Shown: positions 16,230 to 26,631, counted from the stretch's first letter. The stretch is 29,114 nt of DNA from Hypericibacter sp963696655 (GCA_963696655.1 CAVOLB010000013.1:1-29114), one strand, 5' to 3'. Notes: generated by a model not told the origin, from the sequence alone. Numbers and translations are program-made.

Positions 16230-16258
16230 CTTTAATCCTCGATCCTGACCCGAGTCAA
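16230..16258 (-). promoter_or_regulatory. Candidate promoter for mnmG-rsmG-parA-parB, giving a near-leaderless mRNA
   Basis: Read on the minus strand, TTGACT (16258-16253) and TTAAAG (16235-16230) are separated by exactly 17 bases. Only 9 bases lie between the -10 and the mnmG ATG, so transcription would start within about 4 bases of the codon. The perfect parS lies 38 bases upstream of the -35. Confidence 0.55.
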
Positions 16259-16296
16259 AAGCTCTTGGGACCCCTGAGATCGTCCGCCGCAGCCAA

Positions 16297-16312
16297 TGTT
16301 TCACGTGAAACA
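16297..16312. promoter_or_regulatory. Perfect parS site between mnmE and mnmG
   Basis: TGTTTCACGTGAAACA is an exact match to the bacterial parS consensus, and the palindrome extends one base on each side (ATGTTTCACGTGAAACAT). It lies in the 110-bp gap between mnmE and mnmG, just upstream of the mnmG promoter candidate. Confidence 0.97.
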
Positions 16313-16330
16313 TCGGGGCCGCCGGAGGGG

Positions 16331-17665
16331 TCATTTGCCGATGCAGAACTCGGAGAAAATCCGATCCAGGAGATCCTCGACGTCGACCCGGCCGGTAATG
16401 CGGCCGATGGCGCGGACCGCCAGGCGAAGATCCTCGGCCATCAATTCCGGATCGCGCGCCTCCCGGCTGCGCCTCAGCGCCACCAGGGCCTCTTCCAGCG
16501 CCGAGCGGTGGCGCGCCCGCGTCAGGGCCGGCGAGCCGACCGAATCCAGGCTTCGGCTCGCGATTTCGGCAATCTGGGCAACCAATTCATTCAATCCGGA
16601 CCCGGAACGAACGGAAACAGGAAGCAAAGGGAGGCCCACCTCCGGGAGGGGTCGACCCGCCAGGAGATCCGTCTTGTTGGCCAGGACCAGATCCCGGTCC
16701 TGCTTGAGATTCAAGAGGTTCGGCAATTGCTCGGCAACTCGTTCCGCATCCAGAACAAAAATCCGCAGATCGGCATCCTCGGCGCGGCGTTCCGCCCGCC
16801 GCACGCCTTCAGCCTCGATTTCATTCCGGGTCCGACGCAATCCAGCGGTATCGGCCAGCAGAACCGGATAGCCGCCAAAATCCAGCGCCACCTCCAGGAT
16901 ATCGCGGGTGGTGCCTTCCTGGGGCGACACGATCGCCGCCTCGCGCCTTGCCAATGCATTGAACAAACTAGATTTTCCGGCATTGGGCGGGCCCATGATG
17001 ACGATCGACAGACCCTCCCGAAGCCGCTCGCCACGGTGGCCATCGGCGAGGTGCTCAGCGATGGCTTTGGCCACCGGCGCCACTTGTTCCGTTACCGAAA
17101 CGATTAGATTCACCGGCAGATCCTCATCGGGGAAGTCGATCGCTGCCTCGAGCCGCGCCAGGGCCGTGGTCAGGCTCTCGCTCCAGCCGCCATAGAGCTC
17201 CCCCAGGACCCCGTCCAACTGCCGGACGGCCTGACGACGCTGGGCCTCGGTTTCGGCCGCGACCAGGTCGGCCAAGCCCTCGACCTCGGTCAGATCCAAC
17301 CGACCATTGAGGAAGGCCCGGCGCGTAAACTCGCCAGGTTCGGCCAACTTCAAATTCGGAAGTTGTCCTAGGGCCGCCAGAACCGCCGCTAGAACGGCGC
17401 GACCGCCATGGAGATAGAGTTCGGCTCCCTCTTCACCGGTAAAGCTCGCCGGGGCCGGGAACCAGGCAACCATCCCCTGGTCCAGCGTCTCGCCCGTCAC
17501 CGGGTGGTTTATGTTGCGCCGCACAATCTTTCGCGGATTGGGCAACGGTCGCCCGGTCAGCCGCCGCAAGCTGTCGCCCGCCGCAGGACCGGACAGGCGG
17601 ATGACGGCCAGGCCTGAACGGCCGGGTGCCGTGGCCGGTGCGTAGATGGTGGAATCCTCGATCAT
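16331..17665 (-). CDS. mnmE: tRNA modification GTPase MnmE
   Basis: A 444-residue GTPase, partner of MnmG in modifying wobble uridine 34. The N-terminal formyl-THF-binding domain has DTIYAPATAPG-like start, APASFTGE and EPGEFTRRAFLNGRLDLTE. The G domain has GPPNAGKSS (residues 225-233), GTTRD (251-255), DTAGLR (272-277) and NKTD. The C-terminus ends in the diagnostic FCIGK, with Cys442. The start MIEDSTIYAP is the family start. The ferredoxin gene lies 48 bases upstream in the same direction, so co-transcription is likely. Confidence 0.97.
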   Translation of the reverse strand: MIEDSTIYAPATAPGRSGLAVIRLSGPAAGDSLRRLTGRPLPNPRKIVRRNINHPVTGETLDQGMVAWFPAPASFTGEEGAELYLHGGRAVLAAVLAALGQLPNLKLAEPGEFTRRAFLNGRLDLTEVEGLADLVAAETEAQRRQAVRQLDGVLGELYGGWSESLTTALARLEAAIDFPDEDLPVNLIVSVTEQVAPVAKAIAEHLADGHRGERLREGLSIVIMGPPNAGKSSLFNALARREAAIVSPQEGTTRDILEVALDFGGYPVLLADTAGLRRTRNEIEAEGVRRAERRAEDADLRIFVLDAERVAEQLPNLLNLKQDRDLVLANKTDLLAGRPLPEVGLPLLPVSVRSGSGLNELVAQIAEIASRSLDSVGSPALTRARHRSALEEALVALRRSREARDPELMAEDLRLAVRAIGRITGRVDVEDLLDRIFSEFCIGK

Positions 17666-17713
17666 TGGCTCCCGATGGTTACCTCAAGGAACCATGCCGG
17701 CGCTCGGCCGTCG

Positions 17714-18115
17714 TCACTTCTTCTTGGCGATCGGCGGGTCGTCCCCCGGCTTCAGCATCAGATGCGGAACCCGTCCCCCCTCGACCAGATGCTTCTGCAA
17801 CACCTCATCGATCTCCTCGCGGGTGCGGGCGCGATACCACACCCCCTCGGGATAGATCACCATGGTCGGCCCCAGCTCGCAGCGATCCAGGCAGCCGGCG
17901 CTGTTGATGCGCACCCCCGCGATCCCAAGCTCCTTGGCCCGCGCCTTCATATAGTCGCGCAGCTTCTCAGATCCCTTTTCCTTGCAGCAGCCGCGGGGAT
18001 GGCCTGCCGGCCGTTCATTGGTGCAGCAAAACACATGGGCGCGATAGAAAAGGGCCGGATCGCCCGAGATCTGCTCCTCCCCGGCCCTCTGCAATTCCTG
18101 ATCGATCTTCGTCAT
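17714..18115 (-). CDS. Thioredoxin-like [2Fe-2S] ferredoxin domain protein
   Basis: A 133-residue protein of the thioredoxin-like ferredoxin family. Candidate cluster ligands are Cys30 or 31, Cys43 or 44, Cys75 and Cys79, in the arrangement FCCTNERP, RGCCKEKG and INSAGCLDRCELGP. This matches the single-domain ferredoxins related to NuoE and to the Azotobacter/Aquifex [2Fe-2S] protein. It is probably a cytoplasmic electron carrier; the partner is unknown. The start overlaps the stop of the DUF6489 gene by 4 bases (ATGA), so the pair are translationally coupled. A much longer frame upstream to 20515 is antisense to the thioredoxin-domain gene and was rejected. Confidence 0.88.
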   Translation of the reverse strand: MTKIDQELQRAGEEQISGDPALFYRAHVFCCTNERPAGHPRGCCKEKGSEKLRDYMKARAKELGIAGVRINSAGCLDRCELGPTMVIYPEGVWYRARTREEIDEVLQKHLVEGGRVPHLMLKPGDDPPIAKKK

Positions 18116-18354
18116 TCTCCGGTCTTCTTTCCCGCCAGGCCCTCCCAGAAGGCCCGCTGCATCTTCTCCAATCCGCCCAACCCGCCGGGGACCCAGGCCT
18201 TGAACATGGCTTCGGCGTCCATGCTTTTGAGAGCCGCCATCATCCGCTGCTCGGCCTCCTTCATCACGGCATCCTGAAGCGGTGCCACATCCGGCAGGCC
18301 CAGGAAAGCCCGTGCTTCGCCGGGCGAACAGTCGATATCGATCGTGATCTTCAT
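18112..18354 (-). CDS. DUF6489 family protein
   Basis: An 80-residue small acidic protein (MKITIDIDCSPGEARAFLGL at the start, then a helical MKEAEQRMMAALKSMDAEAM segment). It matches the short alphaproteobacterial DUF6489 family, whose function is unknown. It is the first gene of a probable minus-strand unit with the ferredoxin gene and then mnmE. No membrane segment or signal peptide is visible. The start ATG is the only good one, and the coupled stop/start with the next gene supports real translation. Confidence 0.8.
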   Translation of the reverse strand: MKITIDIDCSPGEARAFLGLPDVAPLQDAVMKEAEQRMMAALKSMDAEAMFKAWVPGGLGGLEKMQRAFWEGLAGKKTGE

Positions 18355-18532
18355 ATGCCCTCCGACAAACCCGATTGTGCCCGAGATTGGGCTTGAGCCG
18401 TCGCGATGCCGACCCGACTATATAAGCATAGCATCCCCGATCCGCCTTGGGGCGCCGCGGCCCGATTGGCGAGATCGCCCCCTCAAAGTCAACGCCCGCA
18501 AATTCTGCCGGCCGAAAGGTTTCGCCGCCCTT
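18355..18532. other. Divergent intergenic region, DUF6489 and thioredoxin-domain genes
   Basis: This 178-base gap must hold promoters for both directions. An AT-rich TATATAA (18419-18425) stands out, but no partner -35 has good spacing on either strand, so no promoter is called. I see nothing else. Confidence 0.4.
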
Positions 18533-20631
<2,099 letters not shown>

Positions 20632-20635
<4 letters not shown>

Positions 20636-21132
20636 CGGCCACCGCTCTCCTGTCGCGCCAGCGCGTCATGGCCTCGCCGCTGGGCCCGATCCGGCTGACC
20701 GAGGAGGAGGGCCGCCTCGCGCGCTTGAGCTGGGGCAGCGGGGAGGATTCCCGTCTCGATCCCGGCGCCGAATCCTCGGCCCTGCTCGAGCGGGCCGAGG
20801 CGCAGCTCGACGAATATTTCCGCGGCCATCGCCCCGCCTTCGATCTGCCGCTGGCACCGCACGGCACCGCCTTCCAGCAAAAGGTCTGGAGCGCGATGGG
20901 CCGGATTCCCTATGGCCAGACCTGGAGCTATGCGGCCCTGGCGCGCCGGGTCGACAGCGTCGCGCGCGCGGTCGGCCAGGCTTGCGGCGCCAATCCCATT
21001 CCGATCATCATCCCCTGCCACCGCGTGCTTGCGGAAAACGGCGCCCTGGTCGGCTTCTCCGCCGTCGGCGGCACGGAGTCCAAATCGTTCCTGCTTGAAC
21101 TGGAGGGCGCCCGCCCTCTGCGTCTTCTCTGA
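20632..21132 (+). CDS. ogt: Methylated-DNA-protein cysteine methyltransferase
   Basis: A 166-residue suicide repair enzyme that removes alkyl groups from O6 of guanine. The active-site motif IPCHRV contains Cys129. Upstream, the recognition-helix region RAVGQACGANPIPIII and the block FQQKVWSAMGRIPYGQTWSY are typical. There is no Ada-type N-terminal transcription domain, so the Ogt/MGMT form is meant. The start overlaps the preceding stop by 4 bases, indicating coupling to the thioredoxin-domain gene. Confidence 0.94.
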
Positions 21133-21173
21133 CACCCAGCTTCCATCGAGACTCACGCCCGAAGGATTCGACC

Positions 21174-22154
21174 ATGGCCAAGACCCACGCGATCCGCATC
21201 GCCGAATTCGGCGGCCCCGACAAGATGCAGTGGCAGGAAATCGACGTTCCCGCCCCCGGCCCCGGCGAGCTCCTGCTGCGCCAGACGGCCTGCGGATTGA
21301 ATTTCATCGACACCTATCACCGCAGCGGCCTCTATCCGATCCCCTTGCCATCGGGCCTCGGCCTCGAAGCCGCGGCCGTGGTCGAAGGGGTCGGCAGCGG
21401 CGTCACCGAATTCAAGGTCGGCGACCGGGTCGGCTACAACTCGGGCCCGATCGGCGCCTATGCGCAGCGCCGCGTCTATCCGGCGGCCAAGGTGGTGAAG
21501 CTGCCCGACGGCATCGACGACCCGACCGCGGCGGCGATGCTGCTGCGCGGCATGACGGTCGAATATCTGATCCGCCGCACCTATCCGGTGAAGAAGGGCC
21601 AGACGGTCCTGTTCCATGCCGCCGCGGGCGGGACGGGTCTCATCGCCGGCCAGTGGCTCGCGCATCTGGGCGTGACGGTCATCGGCACGGTCGGCTCGGA
21701 CGAGAAGGCCAAGCTCGCGCGCGAGCATGGCTATCACCATGTCATCAATTATCGCAGCGAGAATTTCGTCACGCGGGTGAAGGAAATCACCGGCGGCAAG
21801 GGCGTGCCGGTCGTCTATGACGGCGTCGGCAAGGATGTCTTCCTGGCGTCGCTCGATTGCCTCAGCCCGCGCGGCATGATGGTCACCTTCGGCAATGCCT
21901 CGGGCCCTTCGCCGGCGGTCGAGCCGCTCACGCTGCTGCAGAAAGGCTCCCTGTTCCTGACCCGCCCCACCCTCGGCAATTACACGGCGACCCGCGAGGA
22001 GCTGGTCGATAGCGCCAAGGCGCTGTTCGATGTCGTGCTGTCGGGCGCGGTCAAGATCCGCGTCAACCAGACCTACCCGCTGAAAGACGCGGCGCAGTCG
22101 CATCGCGACCTCGAAGCGCGCAAGACCACCGGCTCGACGGTGCTGCTGCCATGA
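21174..22154 (+). CDS. NADPH:quinone oxidoreductase, zeta-crystallin type
   Basis: A 326-residue zinc-free MDR family reductase. The N-terminal GroES-like domain has CGLNFIDTYHRSGLYP and PLPSGLGLEAAAVVEGVG. The Rossmann fold carries HAAAGGTGLIAGQWLAHLGV and IGTVGSDEKAKLAREHGY, the layout of Escherichia coli QorA; the fold motif here is GGTG rather than the usual GGVG. No zinc ligands of alcohol dehydrogenases are present. It probably reduces quinones or enones with NADPH in the cytoplasm. It lies 41 bases after ogt and overlaps the next gene by 4 bases. Confidence 0.92.
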   Translation: MAKTHAIRIAEFGGPDKMQWQEIDVPAPGPGELLLRQTACGLNFIDTYHRSGLYPIPLPSGLGLEAAAVVEGVGSGVTEFKVGDRVGYNSGPIGAYAQRRVYPAAKVVKLPDGIDDPTAAAMLLRGMTVEYLIRRTYPVKKGQTVLFHAAAGGTGLIAGQWLAHLGVTVIGTVGSDEKAKLAREHGYHHVINYRSENFVTRVKEITGGKGVPVVYDGVGKDVFLASLDCLSPRGMMVTFGNASGPSPAVEPLTLLQKGSLFLTRPTLGNYTATREELVDSAKALFDVVLSGAVKIRVNQTYPLKDAAQSHRDLEARKTTGSTVLLP

Positions 22155-22753
22155 CCCTCCCCATGGGAAGCCTGCTCCCGCCCGAGCGCATTTATTTCTG
22201 GGCGGCGCTGCCGGGCCCCGGCCTGGAGCAGCTGCGGTTGCGGCTCGATCCGGTCGAGAACGTCGCCCACGGTCTGGTGATGGGAGTCGAGGACGGCCAG
22301 CCTTTCCGGCTCCAATACAAGATCAAGTGGGGCAGCAACTGGCGGGTCCGGAAAGTCGCGCTCGAATCCCAGACCATGGCCGCGCTCGCCGGGCGGACGC
22401 TCAAGAGCGACGGGCGCGGCAACTGGCAAGGCGATCAGGGCGAGGCCTTGCCCGAGCTGGAGGGCTGCTTCGATATCGATATCTCGGTGACGCCCTTCAC
22501 CAACGTCTTTCCGGTGCGCCGGCTCGAGCTGGCACCCGGCAAATCGGCCGAGATCAAGGTGGCCTACATCGCGGCCCCGGCGCTCGCGGTGAAACCGGTG
22601 ATGCAGCGCTATAGCTGCCGCGAGCAGGGCAAGGGACGCCATATCGTCACCTATGAGGGCTATCCCACGGGCTTCAAGGCCGACCTGCCGCTCGACGCGG
22701 ACGGGCTCGTGATCGACTATCCCGAGTTGTTCCGACGCTTGGCGCCGCGTTAG
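22151..22753 (+). CDS. Putative glycolipid-binding (DUF1089) domain protein
   Basis: A 200-residue protein that matches the PF06475 putative glycolipid-binding family by its pattern. The features are LRLDPVENVAHGLVMGVEDG, FRLQYKIKW, DIDISVTPFTNVFPVRRL and the C-terminal YEGYPTGFKADLPLDADGLV. No signal peptide or membrane segment is present, so it is probably cytoplasmic. The family name rests on limited data and the true ligand is uncertain. The ATG overlaps the oxidoreductase stop by 4 bases. It ends 3 bases from the stop of the convergent cyclase gene. Confidence 0.8.
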   Translation: MTLPMGSLLPPERIYFWAALPGPGLEQLRLRLDPVENVAHGLVMGVEDGQPFRLQYKIKWGSNWRVRKVALESQTMAALAGRTLKSDGRGNWQGDQGEALPELEGCFDIDISVTPFTNVFPVRRLELAPGKSAEIKVAYIAAPALAVKPVMQRYSCREQGKGRHIVTYEGYPTGFKADLPLDADGLVIDYPELFRRLAPR

Positions 22754-22756
22754 CGC

Positions 22757-25700
22757 TCAAGCCCGCGCCAGGGTCGTCTCCAGATCGGGCAACACCGCCT
22801 GCCAGTGCCTCGAGACGGCCTCGTCGCGCAACGCGGCGAGGACGGCGCGGTCGCCATGGTCATCGAGATGAGCCGCCAGCGCATGGGCGCGCCGCACCAG
22901 GAAATCGAGATAGCGCGTCGGTTCCCTCGTGACCTGCCCCAGCGCCTCCGCATAACGCAACATCCGCGCCGCGTTGCCGGATCGCCAGGCGGCCTCGATC
23001 GCGTAGCGATTGAAGAAGACCCGATTGTGCCAGACCGTACCCTCCGCCAGCAGCGCTTCGCCTTCCTGCAGGGCCGCCTCCCGCTCGTCCGGATCCGGCG
23101 TCAACATCGCCAACAGGCCAAGACCGCTCGGCAGCATATAGCTCGGGGTTTCGCGCGCGATGACATTGGCTTCGCGAAGCCGCAAGACGCCTTCAGGGTC
23201 GCCGGCGGTCGCCAGCGCTTCACCCAGGAACATCAGGCCTTCCGCCTCGAAGCGCCGCGCATTCAGTTGTCGGCTGATGGCGATGGCGCGCAAGGCCGCC
23301 TTCCTGGCGCCCTCCAGTTTGCCCATCTCGATGAAATTCCAGTAGCGCATATGCTCGGCGATCATCTCCGCGCGGCGATGTCCGACCTGGATAGCCAGCT
23401 TCACCGCCGCCTCCGCCTCCCCGAGAGCACCGGGGAAATCCAGATCGAACATGGCCCCCAGCGAATACATCGAGCGATTGGCGACCTCGATCCGCCGATA
23501 GCCTTGCGCCGCCGCGACGCGCACACAGCGCTCGTAATGCCGGATCGAGCTCGCCATGTCCCCGCTCATGTAATAGGCGTCGCCCAGCCCGCCATGGGCC
23601 CGCGCCTCTTCCTCGGGCGCGCGGGCTTCGATGGCCAGCTCAAGGGCGCGGCTATGTTCGGCGAGGCAGCGCGCCACCTCGCCGCGCGGAAAGACGATGT
23701 TGCCGCGCAAACCATGGATACGGGCGAGCAGGACCGGAAGCTTCAGGCGCTGCGCTTCCGCCTGGGCCTGGTCCAGCAAGGCCAGCGCCTCCTCCAGCCG
23801 GTCCAGCACCGAGAGCGCGTTGGCCTGCCCCAGCATCGCGGCGAGACGCTCGGCGCCTGAGGGCAAGGAAGCCGAGGCAAGCCCGAAAGCCTGCAGCGCC
23901 GACAGGGTCTCGCCCAAGCCTTGGGCCGCCTCGCCCTGCAGCGCTGCCAGCGCGCCCTTGATCGCAGGGTCGCTTCCCAAGGCCCCGCCTCGCCTTGCGA
24001 GAGCTTCCGCGCGGCTCAGCTGGAACTGGGCCGAGGCCTCGCGCGCCGCCACGAGATAGGCCACCGCCGCGCCGGGATCCTCCGCGCGGTCGAGATGCTC
24101 GGCCTCGAGCCCGGCGTCGCGGCCATGAAACCAGTCGGCGGCCTTGCGATGGAGCGCCCGCCGGCGTGCCTTCAGGAGGGAGCCATAGACGCCGTCGCGG
24201 ATGAGCGCATGAGCGAAGACCAGGCCGGCGGCATCCGGCTTCAGCAGGTGGGCCTCGATCAGTCCCGTCACCTCGACCTGGCGGCGCTCCAGAAGATGAG
24301 CCAGCAGCTCGGGCGCGAAACGCTGCCCCAGGACCGACGCCGCCTGCAGCAGCGCCTTCTCTTCGGGCGGCAGCCGGTCGAGCCGACCCAGCACGACGCT
24401 CTGCAGGGAGACCGGCACGCTGTCGGCCGGACCCGTCGCCGTATGGCGCAGCAATTGTTCCAGGAACAACGGGTTGCCCTGCGCCCGCGCGATGCAGGCG
24501 GCAATGCGGGCATCGCCGGACGTCATGAGGGAAGCGGCAAGCGCGGCCGAATCCGCCGGGCGCAGCGGCGCCAGATCGAGCCGATTGATCTCGGCCTCGG
24601 CCAGCCGGGCTTGCCAGGCCTGATCGAGCGGATCGCCCTCGGGGCGCGTGGTGGCCAGCAGCAGGATCGGGTCATGGGCGGTCGCTTCGGCGAGCGCCGC
24701 GACCGAGCCCAGCACGACGCTCTGCAGGGAGACCGGCACGCTGTCGGCCGGACCCGTCGCCGTATGGCGCAGCAATTGTTCCAGGAACAACGGGTTGCCC
24801 TGCGCCCGCGCGATGCAGGCGGCAATGCGGGCATCGCCGGACGTCATGAGGGAAGCGGCAAGCGCGGCCGAATCCGCCGGGCGCAGCGGCGCCAGATCGA
24901 GCCGATTGATCTCGGCCTCGGCCAGCCGGGCTTGCCAGGCCTGATCGAGCGGATCGCCCTCGGGGCGCGTGGTGGCCAGCAGCAGGATCGGGTCATGGGC
25001 GGTCGCTTCGGCGAGCGCCGCGACCGAGCCCAGCATCGCGGGCTCCGCCCAGTGAAGATCCTCGATCGCGATCAGGAGCGGACCTTGTTTCGCCGTCCGC
25101 CGGGCCAGCGCCGCCAGCAGGCCCTGCTTGCGGGCGAGCCGGGTGGCGTTGTCCATGGCGGCATAGATCAGCCACCGCTCGCCCGAGCTGGGCAGATCCA
25201 GGATCTCCTCGAGCAGCGCCTGCTCGTCCGCCTCGACCAGACCGCGCGCCAGCGCCGCCTCGATCGCGGCGGCGCGCGCGGGCCGGTCGCTGTCGGCGCC
25301 GAGACCCAGAAGACTGAGGGCCAGCGCCGGGACCGCGTCCTGTCCTCTGCCGGCGCCGAAATCGAGCACGAAGGCGCGGTGAACGGCGAAACCGGCGCGG
25401 GCCGCTTCGGCGACGGTCTCGTCCAGGAGCCGGCTCTTGCCGATGCCGGCCTCGCCTCTCAGCACCACCACCCGTCCCCGCCCGCTGGCCTTGGTCGCGG
25501 TGATCATGCCGACCAGGAGATGGCGGTCATGCACCCGCCCGACGAAAGGCGTGGCGTCGCGGCTGGCCGGCGCCAGACCGGTGACGCGCCAAGCGCGCAC
25601 GAGACCCTCGATGCCCTTGAGCGCCCGCGCCGGCAAGGGCGTCGCGATAAGGCGGCTCCCCAAGGCCTGGCGCAGGGCATCCGAGATCACGGTCTCGCCG

Positions 25701-26290
25701 GCGCCGGCGAGACCCACCAGCCGCGACGCCAGGTTCACGCTCTCGCCCAGTACGGTGTAGCCGCGGGCGAAGCCGCCGGCCACAACCTCGCCGGCAGCGA
25801 TGCCGATATGAACCGATTGCGCCGGACCCGAAGGGCCGGCCTTTGCCAGCCGGGCATGGATGTCGAGGGCGGCCCGAACCGCGCGCTCGCTGTCGTCGCC
25901 ATGGGCGACGGGCGCGCCGAACAGCGCCATCACCGCATCGCCGATATGCTTGTCGACGGTGCCGCCATAATCCGCGATCACCCGATCGGTGCGGGCATAG
26001 AAGCTGTCGACATGGGCCTTGAGATCCTCGGCGTCGAGGCGGCTCGAAAGCTCGGTGAATCCGACCAGGTCGGCGAACAGCACCGTGACGGGGCGTCGCT
26101 CACCCTCGCTGACGGGCTCGGCGATTTTTGGAGTTTGGGCTCCCAGGGCATGGCCGCAGCCGCCGCAGAACCCGGCCGCGAGGCTGTTCTCGAACTGGCA
26201 GTCGGGACAGGCCCGCGCCAGCTTCTGGCCACAGGCGCTGCAGAAGCGGTGGTCGGCGGGATTCTCGGTTCGGCAACGCGGACATTCCAT
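22757..26290 (-). CDS. Large regulator: zinc ribbon, class III adenylate/guanylate cyclase, ATPase, TPR; with internal 107-residue duplication
   Basis: 1177 residues. Two zinc-ribbon-like motifs lie at residues 3-20 and 28-45 (CPRC, CSAC, CPDC, CGGC). A class III cyclase domain covers about 65-235, with metal ligands D74 (FADLVGFT) and D118 (HIGDAVMALFG), K114 and the transition-state pair N186/R190 (VNLASR). The key residues appear intact. An AAA/STAND-type ATPase follows, with Walker A GEAGIGKS (279-286) and Walker B LLIAIED (405-411). The C-terminal half is TPR-like. Residues 422-528 are repeated exactly at 529-635 just after Walker B; without this the protein would be 1070 residues, more typical for the family. 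The extra copy lies in the ATPase fold and could impair it. It is convergent with the DUF1089 gene. Confidence 0.9.
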   Translation of the reverse strand: MECPRCRTENPADHRFCSACGQKLARACPDCQFENSLAAGFCGGCGHALGAQTPKIAEPVSEGERRPVTVLFADLVGFTELSSRLDAEDLKAHVDSFYARTDRVIADYGGTVDKHIGDAVMALFGAPVAHGDDSERAVRAALDIHARLAKAGPSGPAQSVHIGIAAGEVVAGGFARGYTVLGESVNLASRLVGLAGAGETVISDALRQALGSRLIATPLPARALKGIEGLVRAWRVTGLAPASRDATPFVGRVHDRHLLVGMITATKASGRGRVVVLRGEAGIGKSRLLDETVAEAARAGFAVHRAFVLDFGAGRGQDAVPALALSLLGLGADSDRPARAAAIEAALARGLVEADEQALLEEILDLPSSGERWLIYAAMDNATRLARKQGLLAALARRTAKQGPLLIAIEDLHWAEPAMLGSVAALAEATAHDPILLLATTRPEGDPLDQAWQARLAEAEINRLDLAPLRPADSAALAASLMTSGDARIAACIARAQGNPLFLEQLLRHTATGPADSVPVSLQSVVLGSVAALAEATAHDPILLLATTRPEGDPLDQAWQARLAEAEINRLDLAPLRPADSAALAASLMTSGDARIAACIARAQGNPLFLEQLLRHTATGPADSVPVSLQSVVLGRLDRLPPEEKALLQAASVLGQRFAPELLAHLLERRQVEVTGLIEAHLLKPDAAGLVFAHALIRDGVYGSLLKARRRALHRKAADWFHGRDAGLEAEHLDRAEDPGAAVAYLVAAREASAQFQLSRAEALARRGGALGSDPAIKGALAALQGEAAQGLGETLSALQAFGLASASLPSGAERLAAMLGQANALSVLDRLEEALALLDQAQAEAQRLKLPVLLARIHGLRGNIVFPRGEVARCLAEHSRALELAIEARAPEEEARAHGGLGDAYYMSGDMASSIRHYERCVRVAAAQGYRRIEVANRSMYSLGAMFDLDFPGALGEAEAAVKLAIQVGHRRAEMIAEHMRYWNFIEMGKLEGARKAALRAIAISRQLNARRFEAEGLMFLGEALATAGDPEGVLRLREANVIARETPSYMLPSGLGLLAMLTPDPDEREAALQEGEALLAEGTVWHNRVFFNRYAIEAAWRSGNAARMLRYAEALGQVTREPTRYLDFLVRRAHALAAHLDDHGDRAVLAALRDEAVSRHWQAVLPDLETTLARA
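24387..25028. repeat. Exact 321-bp tandem duplication in the cyclase/ATPase gene
   Basis: Unit 1 covers 24387-24707 and unit 2 covers 24708-25028. I compared the copies by eye and saw no difference. The unit is 107 codons, so the frame is kept. CCCAGCA occurs at both outer edges of the original segment (24387 and 25029), the kind of short homology that drives slippage, or an assembly error. Confidence 0.95.
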
Positions 26291-26422
26291 GCCGGGGCCA
26301 AGCCTTCCGGATCGGCGGGCGCCGCCCAGAGATCCCGGCAGTCACCCCGCCTGTCGATGCTAAGGCCGCGCGAAGCCCGGCCACAAGGCCAAGACCCCTC
26401 ACCGCCGCTCACAATCGGACGA
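26291..26422. other. Non-coding region upstream of the cyclase/ATPase gene
   Basis: This 132-base stretch lies upstream of the minus-strand cyclase start. I see no convincing promoter, palindrome or coding frame in it. Confidence 0.4.
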
Positions 26423-26554
26423 TCAGCCGGCTACCGGGTCGGGCACATCTTCGAGCCGGCGATAGACCGGCAGGCCGAGCTCGAGGAGGCGCGCGACCTC
26501 GCGATCGGCGCCGGTCGACCTGCAGGCCGGCGTCGCAGCGCTCGGTGTCACCAT
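26423..26554 (-). pseudogene. Possible remnant of a nucleoside-2-deoxyribosyltransferase-like (DUF1937/DUF4406) gene
   Basis: A 43-codon frame ends in TGADREVARLLELGLPVYRR followed by LEDVPDPVAG and a stop. This looks like the C-terminal helix and strand of the DUF1937/DUF4406 group, where a Gly-Ala-Asp motif precedes a helix and a LGxPVY strand. The N-terminal part is missing and a REP-like palindrome begins immediately upstream of the fragment. It is probably the tail of a gene lost when the repeat or a deletion arrived. A short real peptide cannot be ruled out. Confidence 0.35.
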
Positions 26555-26557
26555 TCC

Positions 26558-26631
26558 TGTCATGCCCGGACTTGATCCGGGCATCCAGCCTCTCCGGCCC
26601 TGGATCGCCGGGTCAAGCCCGGCGATGACAG
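26558..26631. repeat. REP-like palindromic intergenic element
   Basis: Two long arms (26558-26587 and 26602-26631) form an imperfect inverted repeat. It is built on TCATGCCCGGACTTGATCC on one side and GGGTCAAGCCCGGCGATGA on the other, with a short GC-rich centre. Each arm is itself palindromic (CCGGACTTGATCCGG and CCGGGTCAAGCCCGG). This matches the dispersed GTCATGCCCGG-type repeats common between genes of many Alphaproteobacteria. It could fold into a cruciform-like structure and act at 3' ends of transcripts. Confidence 0.8.

Noticed and set aside
16221..16334. N-terminal extension of MnmG starting MTPPAAPMFHVKH
   Set aside because: MFHVKH is just the translation of the parS palindrome; the family N-terminus begins at 16220.
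23921..26575. 884-codon plus-strand frame opposite the cyclase/ATPase gene
   Set aside because: It is antisense to a gene with clear domains; its product has no recognisable motif and simply mirrors the 321-bp duplication.
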